A stretch of 8,107 bases of DNA from Gammaproteobacteria bacterium. GTDB lineage: Bacteria > Pseudomonadota > Gammaproteobacteria > GCA-001735895. This document shows, in pieces, positions 5,764-8,107 of this stretch (position 1 is the first letter of the stretch; each line of letters opens with the position of its first letter). The DNA lies in contig JAASSH010000075.1 in assembly GCA_021767985.1 (NCBI GenBank), forward strand, positions 1 through 8,107. The letters run 5' to 3'. The translations under genes and the position numbers were made by a program. The notes below the pieces were generated by a model. That model ran no database searches, had not been told where the DNA came from, and saw only the letters and a program-made list of their open reading frames with translations.

Positions 5764-6603
5764 GTGGACTTCAAGAATATCTTGCTACATCTGGATCACA
5801 GCAGCGGCTGCCGCAACCGTCTCGATACCGCTTTCGCAATGGCAAAAAAATACGACGCCCTGATTACCGGCCTGTTCGTCGTACCGGACTATGTCGTACC
5901 GTCTTATGTCGAGGCCCAGATCAGCGTCGACCTGATTACCGACGTGACCGAGAAAGCGATAGCGCGAGCACAGGAAAAACTGTCGAGCTATCAGAAGCTT
6001 GCCGACGAAGCCGGCGTCAAAATGGATGCGCACGTGACAGAGGGCCAGGTGATTCCAATTCTGCGCGAGCATACCAAGTACTCGGACCTGTTAATGCTGG
6101 GCCAGGACCAGCCCAGCGATCCCGACAATGCGAGCTATGGGCTCGCGGACGCGTTGCTGTTCGAAGGTGCCTGTCCCTGCATGGTGGTACCGCACAGCGG
6201 CAAGCTCGCGGTGCCGGGCGAGCGCGTGCTATTGACCTGGAACGCAAGCCGCGAATCGGCACGGGCGCTGCGCGAAGCCCTGCCACTGTTGGCGGGAGCC
6301 GAAACCGTGGTGGTGCTATCCACCGAGCCCGACGACAGCGATGTGAATATCGCACGCGGTCATCCGCATGCCGACGAACTGGCCCGCTTCCTCGCATCCC
6401 ATGGTATCGAGTCGATTTCCAGCGGCATTGCCAATATGGATATAAGCCCCAGCGACGCCATCCTCGGGCAGGCGGCCGAAATGAATGCCGATTTGATCGT
6501 TATGGGTGCTTACGGGCATGCGCGCTTGCGTGAGATCATCCTCGGCGGGGTTACCCGAGACCTGCTGAAGCAATCGGGCGTGCCGCTGTTCCTGGCGCAT
6601 TAG
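5764..6603 (+). CDS. Tandem-domain universal stress protein (UspA family)
   Basis: About 279 residues, twice a single Usp domain. The N-terminal domain (about 3-140) begins with FKNILLHLD and ends near CPCMVVPHSGK. It has lost the nucleotide-binding glycine motif (GQDQPSDPDNASYG is present instead). The C-terminal domain (about 150-279) keeps G248-x2-G251-x9-G261 (MGAYGHARLREIILGGVTR), although the residue after G261 is Gly rather than Ser/Thr, with Thr at 264. This GGVT form occurs in many tandem Usps, so ATP binding is possible but unproven. Usp proteins aid survival under growth arrest, energy starvation or low oxygen. An FNR box lies upstream. The open frame reaches back to 5653, but that ATG is upstream of the promoter and box; GTG 5764 has correct ribosome-site spacing. 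Convergent with the dioxygenase gene. Confidence 0.92.
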   Translation: MDFKNILLHLDHSSGCRNRLDTAFAMAKKYDALITGLFVVPDYVVPSYVEAQISVDLITDVTEKAIARAQEKLSSYQKLADEAGVKMDAHVTEGQVIPILREHTKYSDLLMLGQDQPSDPDNASYGLADALLFEGACPCMVVPHSGKLAVPGERVLLTWNASRESARALREALPLLAGAETVVVLSTEPDDSDVNIARGHPHADELARFLASHGIESISSGIANMDISPSDAILGQAAEMNADLIVMGAYGHARLREIILGGVTRDLLKQSGVPLFLAH

Positions 6604-6642
6604 CCGCCAGCCGGCGCGTCTGTCTACGGCCTTGGGCCGCTC

Positions 6643-7497
6643 CTAGCTGCCCGCCTGCTGGTTGAAAAAAGATGCGCCGGCGGGAATCTCCGGGATTTCC
6701 ATATCGAACCCGATAGAACGTATACGACCAGGGTCCCGACCGTGCACGATACTGCCAGCGTGACTGCTGGGCACCGCGCAGGGAACTAGCGGAATCGCGT
6801 CCGCGGCGGTCAGGGTTGCGATGTAAAGCGTGCGTGGACCCGAGGTGAGGTTCTCCGACGATGCGTGCAGCGCGCGCGTATGCATCAGACACAGACTGCC
6901 GGCCGGGCCGAGGCATTCGATCGCGGTGCTCTCGCACTGCGCGGCCAATTCGGCGGAAACGGCACCGGTAAACACCCCTTCATGCCATAACGAGTGCAGT
7001 GGGCCGCGGTGCGACCCCGGCACCACGCGCGCCGGACCTATGTCGTGAGTAATATCATCGAGGAACAGCATCGCGGTAATGCAATCGTCATTGCTGTGTG
7101 GATCGAAGGTGAAATCCTGGTGCCATTTGACCACTGTCCCGCTGCCCGGCAGCTTACTGTTTAGCTTGGCGTGGTGAAACCGCAGGTCCTCTCCCAGCAG
7201 GTCGGCCACCGCCTCGATCATCGGCCCGTCATGTAATATATCGAGGAACGCCTGCGAGATTTCTTCCGGCGAGGCGACGCGTCGCAGCGCGGGCCGGTCG
7301 CTGCAATGCCCCGGCTCGACATCGAAGCGCGGCCGCCCGTCGAGCATTTCCCCGTAGGGGCCATCGTGCTGCCGGGATTCCTCGATCCATCGCTGATGCT
7401 GCAGCCGCAACGGTTCGAGATCGGCTGGCGAATAAGCGGAGTCGACTACCGTCACCCCCTTGCTCCAAAAATCAGACTTTTGCGCAGCGCTTAACAT
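6643..7497 (-). CDS. Phytanoyl-CoA dioxygenase (PhyH) family Fe(II)/2-oxoglutarate oxygenase
   Basis: A 284-residue member of the PhyH family, cytoplasmic, with no signal peptide. The iron triad is visible: H126 and D128 in KWHQDF, and distal H211 in ALHASSEN, followed by R222 (GPRTLY), placed to bind the 2-oxoglutarate carboxylate. MLFLDDIT and ARVVPGSHRGPL are the usual family strands. Such enzymes hydroxylate a small or acyl substrate using O2 and 2-oxoglutarate. The substrate cannot be told here; ectoine hydroxylase is one relative, but no ectoine genes are nearby. The start ATG at 7497 lacks a strong ribosome site. Its stop is 39 bp from the end of the universal stress protein gene, tail to tail, and it is divergent from the glutathione transferase. 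No obvious link to the low-oxygen genes on its left. Confidence 0.85.
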   Translation of the reverse strand: MLSAAQKSDFWSKGVTVVDSAYSPADLEPLRLQHQRWIEESRQHDGPYGEMLDGRPRFDVEPGHCSDRPALRRVASPEEISQAFLDILHDGPMIEAVADLLGEDLRFHHAKLNSKLPGSGTVVKWHQDFTFDPHSNDDCITAMLFLDDITHDIGPARVVPGSHRGPLHSLWHEGVFTGAVSAELAAQCESTAIECLGPAGSLCLMHTRALHASSENLTSGPRTLYIATLTAADAIPLVPCAVPSSHAGSIVHGRDPGRIRSIGFDMEIPEIPAGASFFNQQAGS

Positions 7498-7580
7498 AGG
7501 CCCGCATTGTAATCCTGTTTTCGATTATTTGCTCCTTTCCTGTCACCTGCCTGTTTCATGATTAGTCCGGGTAACCATCC

Positions 7581-7598
7581 TGCGATTGTTGCGATTGT
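7581..7598 (+). repeat. Tandem 9-bp repeat in the dioxygenase-GST intergenic region
   Basis: TGCGATTGT occurs twice head to tail (7581-7589 and 7590-7598), roughly 50 to 70 bp upstream of the GST start and about 85 to 100 bp upstream of the dioxygenase start. It may be a direct-repeat regulator site or chance. A weak promoter toward the GST, TTGCGA (7589-7594) and TTGAAT (7612-7617) with a 17-bp spacer, overlaps the second copy. The rest of the 152-bp gap shows nothing else I can support. Confidence 0.35.
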
Positions 7599-7649
7599 CC
7601 GGGATTTGACGTTGAATACCGGCTGGTCCCCAAGCTGACGGAATCTAAT

Positions 7650-8107
7650 ATGAAACTATTCTTCGCTCCCGCTTCTCCATTTGCGCGTAAAGTCCGTGTT
7701 CTGATCCTGGAGCTTGGTCTGCAGGATAGCGTCCAGCTGCAGGACCCCGGAGCAGTCACACCAGTCTCCAACAATCCTGTTCTGAATGCCGCTAATCCAC
7801 TGGGCATGCTGCCTGTACTGGAATTGGATAACGGGGAATACCTTTACGATTCACCGGTGATCTGCGAATACCTCAATCATGTTGCCGATGGACCATTTCT
7901 CCCGGCAGAGCCAGACCTCAGGTTTCGTGCCCTTTGCCTGCAGGCGCTCGCCGACGGCATCCTCGATCTCTCGGTTGCGCTGCGCTACGAGGCTGCCATG
8001 CGACCGCCCGAGCTTCAATGGCCGACCTGGGTTGAACACCAGAATGAAAAGATCGAACGCGGCCTCGATGCGTTGGAAGCCCGCTGCAGCGAATTCGCAG
8101 CGTCGCC
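7650..8107 (+). CDS. Glutathione S-transferase, YibF-like (5' part only)
   Basis: The gene runs off the right edge after 152 codons. The N-terminal thioredoxin-like domain has the SPFARKVR active-site loop (S9 as probable catalytic residue), the cis-proline in GMLPVLEL, and the DSPVICEYL glutathione-binding turn. The all-helical C-terminal domain begins near residue 90 with the ALADGILDLSVALR helix, close to E. coli YibF (ALADGIMD). These enzymes conjugate or exchange glutathione with electrophiles; the physiological substrate of the YibF group is not established. ATG 7650 is preceded by ACGGA about 7 nt upstream, and the next in-frame Met is well inside the domain. The visible part is intact, about three quarters of the usual length of around 200 residues. 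Confidence 0.9.
   Translation, partial: MKLFFAPASPFARKVRVLILELGLQDSVQLQDPGAVTPVSNNPVLNAANPLGMLPVLELDNGEYLYDSPVICEYLNHVADGPFLPAEPDLRFRALCLQALADGILDLSVALRYEAAMRPPELQWPTWVEHQNEKIERGLDALEARCSEFAAS

Noticed and set aside
6627..6639. CGGCC-TTG-GGCCG hairpin as a terminator between the universal stress protein and dioxygenase genes
   Set aside because: Only 5 bp of stem and no T tract on either strand.

Overview
The window looks like a piece of a gammaproteobacterial chromosome, probably from a marine or environmental lineage. The grounds are moderately high G+C, an Fnr/Anr-type regulator with the C-x2-C-x5-C cluster motif, and a ccoG-ccoH-TauE-fnr order resembling the cbb3 oxidase maturation locus of Pseudomonas and relatives. 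No genus can be named from sequence alone. There are nine protein-coding genes, two of them cut by the window edges, and no RNA genes, insertion sequences or CRISPR array.

Left part (1-2534): the 3' end of ccoG (4Fe-4S protein needed for cbb3 oxidase assembly), then ccoH/fixH and a six-helix TauE/SafE (DsbD_2-like) membrane protein, tightly packed on the + strand. The last gene runs tail to tail into fnr on the - strand, with the two coding regions overlapping by 82 bp. The ccoI (copper ATPase) and ccoS genes usually found after ccoH are absent here.

Middle (2535-4962): divergent from fnr is a two-gene + strand operon. It encodes a membrane histidine kinase (extracytoplasmic Cache-like sensor, FixL-like PAS with the heme-ligand His and distal-pocket Arg, HisKA_3/HATPase_c) and its NarL/FixJ-type response regulator.

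Right of that (4963-6603): a small heat-shock protein (Hsp20) and a tandem-domain universal stress protein are each preceded by an FNR/ANR box (one perfect, one with a single mismatch). Each box sits about 41 bp upstream of a plausible start point, the class II activator position. Hsp20 is followed by a clear intrinsic terminator, so the two stress genes look like separate transcription units.

Far right (6604-8107): a phytanoyl-CoA dioxygenase-family oxygenase on the - strand, and divergent from it the 5' part of a YibF-like glutathione S-transferase. Neither has an FNR box, and both seem unrelated to the oxygen theme.

Read together, roughly 1-6603 is a low-oxygen module. It contains maturation factors for a high-affinity oxidase, an iron-sulfur oxygen sensor (Fnr), a putative heme-based oxygen-sensing two-component system, and two stress-protection genes that carry the operator expected for Fnr. 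That Fnr controls the two genes is inferred from the sites. That the kinase binds heme is inferred from residue conservation.
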